This document shows positions 6,281 through 7,282 of a stretch of 7,282 nt of DNA, one piece after another. The notes under the pieces are model-generated. The model worked only from the letters and a program-made list of their open reading frames with translations. It did not search any database and was not told the DNA's origin. Source of the stretch: an uncultured candidate division Zixibacteria bacterium. Its GTDB lineage: Bacteria; Zixibacteria; MSB-5A5; GN15; FEB-12. The stretch spans positions 1 to 7,282 of the forward strand of contig CAJVYT010000214.1 of NCBI GenBank assembly GCA_913009765.1, read 5' to 3'. A program made the position numbers and the translations under genes. Position 1 is the first letter of the stretch. Each line of letters opens with the position of its first letter.

Positions 6281-7085
6281 AAGTGTCTGAAAATATTTTT
6301 ATTTGTTATTATTTTTACAACTTGTCACAATGTCGCGGCATTAGATTTATCACTCTCCGATGCAGTCGATATGGCATTACAAAAATCCAATCGTGGTACT
6401 ATCATTGAGGGGGATTTAGAGGTTGCAAAGCAGCAATATCAGGCGGAACGAATAAATTTTTATGTCCCCGAAATTTCTATTAATGGGCAACTTCCGGTAT
6501 ATTCAGTTTCAGAAAATTTTGATAATATTTTTGGACAGTCTGAAAAAACTCTTAATCGTCGTACGAAGTTTGATTTTGATGCTGATATTACACTCAAACA
6601 ATCTTTAATTACCGGTGGTGATTTTACATTGCAAAGCAGATTGTTTAACAAAGATTCTAAGTATCCTCAAGTTAAGTATATTCGGGATGATTCAGGTAAA
6701 ATTATTGATCAATTTGTTTTTGAAGAAAACCAAATAGACAAACAAGGGCAATTTGATTTTTCTCTAACTCAGCCGCTTTTAAAGCCGTCACAGCCTAAGT
6801 ATGATTTAAAAAATAAAAAAGATGATTTGAAAATTGCCGAGATTGTAAAAATTGAAGAAACCACTAAGCTAAAAATTGAAGTTGTCGAAGCATATTTTGG
6901 TATTTTACAAACGAAACTACAATATGAAATTGAAAAGAACAAAACTGAATCGGCTTTAATTCAAAAAAATATTGATTCATCTAAATTCTCAGAAGGAATC
7001 CTTTCAGAAGAAGCGTGGTTGACCTCAGCATCATCTCTTTTGGATGCGGAACTTGAAAAATTTGATAAAGAGAATGAAAAACTTG
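6278..7085 (+). CDS. TolC-like outer-membrane efflux protein, 3'-truncated by adapter
   Basis: This is the N-terminal 269 residues of an outer membrane efflux protein of the TolC family, the channel subunit of tripartite exporters. Residues 1-21 form a signal peptide (MKCLKIFLFVIIF...NVAA). LDLSLSDAVDMALQKSN is the typical opening of the mature family. Strand-like segments follow (FDADITLKQSLITGGDFTL, about 99-117, and FDFSLTQPLLKPSQP, about 159-173), then long charged helices from about 180 that contain VVEAYFGILQTKL. Full-length members run to about 430-500 residues, so close to half is missing. The frame continues into adapter and ends in E-IGRAHV-stop, which is not natural; real codons stop at Leu269. 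The Cys at residue 16 lacks a convincing lipobox, so I do not call it a lipoprotein. Confidence 0.88.
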
Positions 7086-7151
7086 AGATCGGAAGAGCAC
7101 ACGTCTGAACTCCAGTCACACTGATATATCTCGTATGCCGTCTTCTGCTTG
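7086..7151 (+). other. Illumina TruSeq indexed adapter (artefact)
   Basis: The complete indexed adapter is present: AGATCGGAAGAGCACACGTC and onward to CCAGTCAC at 7119, then an eight-base index ACTGATAT (7120-7127, which I recall as TruSeq index 25), then the P7 end finishing CTTCTGCTTG at 7151. The A at 7086 may be the A-tailing base or genomic. This is library sequence, not bacterial DNA. Confidence 0.98.
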
Positions 7152-7282
7152 AAAAAAAAAATATATTTCTCTTCTTTCTCTTATACTTTCTTCACATTTT
7201 GTGCTTTGTACAGCTTCTCTGAGTCCTCGCTCTCTTTTGCCCTCTCCCTGCTTTTTTCCTTCCGCCTTGCTCCATCTTCCCT
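7152..7282. other. Post-adapter poly-A and low-quality read tail (artefact)
   Basis: Ten A residues follow the end of the P7 adapter and then about 120 bases of T/C-rich, low-complexity sequence with no open reading frame, repeat or motif. The composition changes abruptly from the A-rich coding strand before it. This is what a read gives after passing the end of its library molecule. I see no biological content here. Confidence 0.9.

Noticed and set aside
6278..6328. Lipoprotein signal at Cys16 of the TolC-like protein
   Set aside because: The residues before the Cys (FTT) do not fit a lipobox, and a standard cleavage site after VAA follows a few residues later.
7152..7282. T/C-rich tail as a natural polypyrimidine or regulatory region
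   Set aside because: It follows the end of the P7 adapter and a poly-A run, so it is downstream of the library molecule's end and cannot be genomic.
1..7282. tRNA, rRNA, CRISPR array, insertion sequence or riboswitch
   Set aside because: I saw no repeat-spacer pattern, no cloverleaf or ribosomal segment, no transposase, and no intergenic space large enough beyond the 153-base divergent region.

Overview
The window reads as one assembled contig of about 7.05 kb of natural DNA (about 31-7085) flanked by untrimmed Illumina TruSeq adapter. Bases 1-30 are the end of the universal adapter. Bases 7086-7151 are the complete indexed adapter, and 7152-7282 is a poly-A run followed by T/C-rich noise of the kind reads give after running past the fragment end. 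Both end genes are therefore cut artificially: the first has a false start and the last a false C-terminus.

The natural DNA is A+T-rich. It encodes a lipid A-type acyltransferase and an outer-membrane TolC-like factor, so the source is a Gram-negative (diderm) bacterium. The rubrerythrin-like protein suggests an anaerobe or microaerophile. A low-GC member of the FCB group or a similar anaerobic lineage would fit, but the sequence does not settle the taxonomy.

Layout: (1) 32-1075 (+), the C-terminal three quarters of a PLP-dependent aromatic-L-amino-acid decarboxylase. (2) 1061-1091, a hairpin with A and T tracts that can terminate transcription from both sides. (3) 1114-1605 (-), a rubredoxin-less rubrerythrin/ferritin-like diiron protein with a good promoter and ribosome binding site. 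(4) 1606-1758, a divergent intergenic region. (5) 1759-7085 (+), a tight five-gene run: a membrane-anchored HExxH metallopeptidase, an LpxL/HtrB-like acyltransferase (13-bp overlap), a HlyD/MacA-type periplasmic adaptor (TTG start), a MacB/FtsX-type permease lacking its own ATPase domain, and a TolC-like outer-membrane factor cut by the adapter.

The last three genes together make most of a tripartite MacAB-TolC-like export machine. The ATPase is not in the window and may lie just beyond the artificial right end. The acyltransferase and peptidase upstream suggest an envelope-related transcription unit, but the export substrate cannot be read from the sequence. I found no convincing undescribed system. 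The most consequential observation is the adapter contamination and its effect on both end genes.
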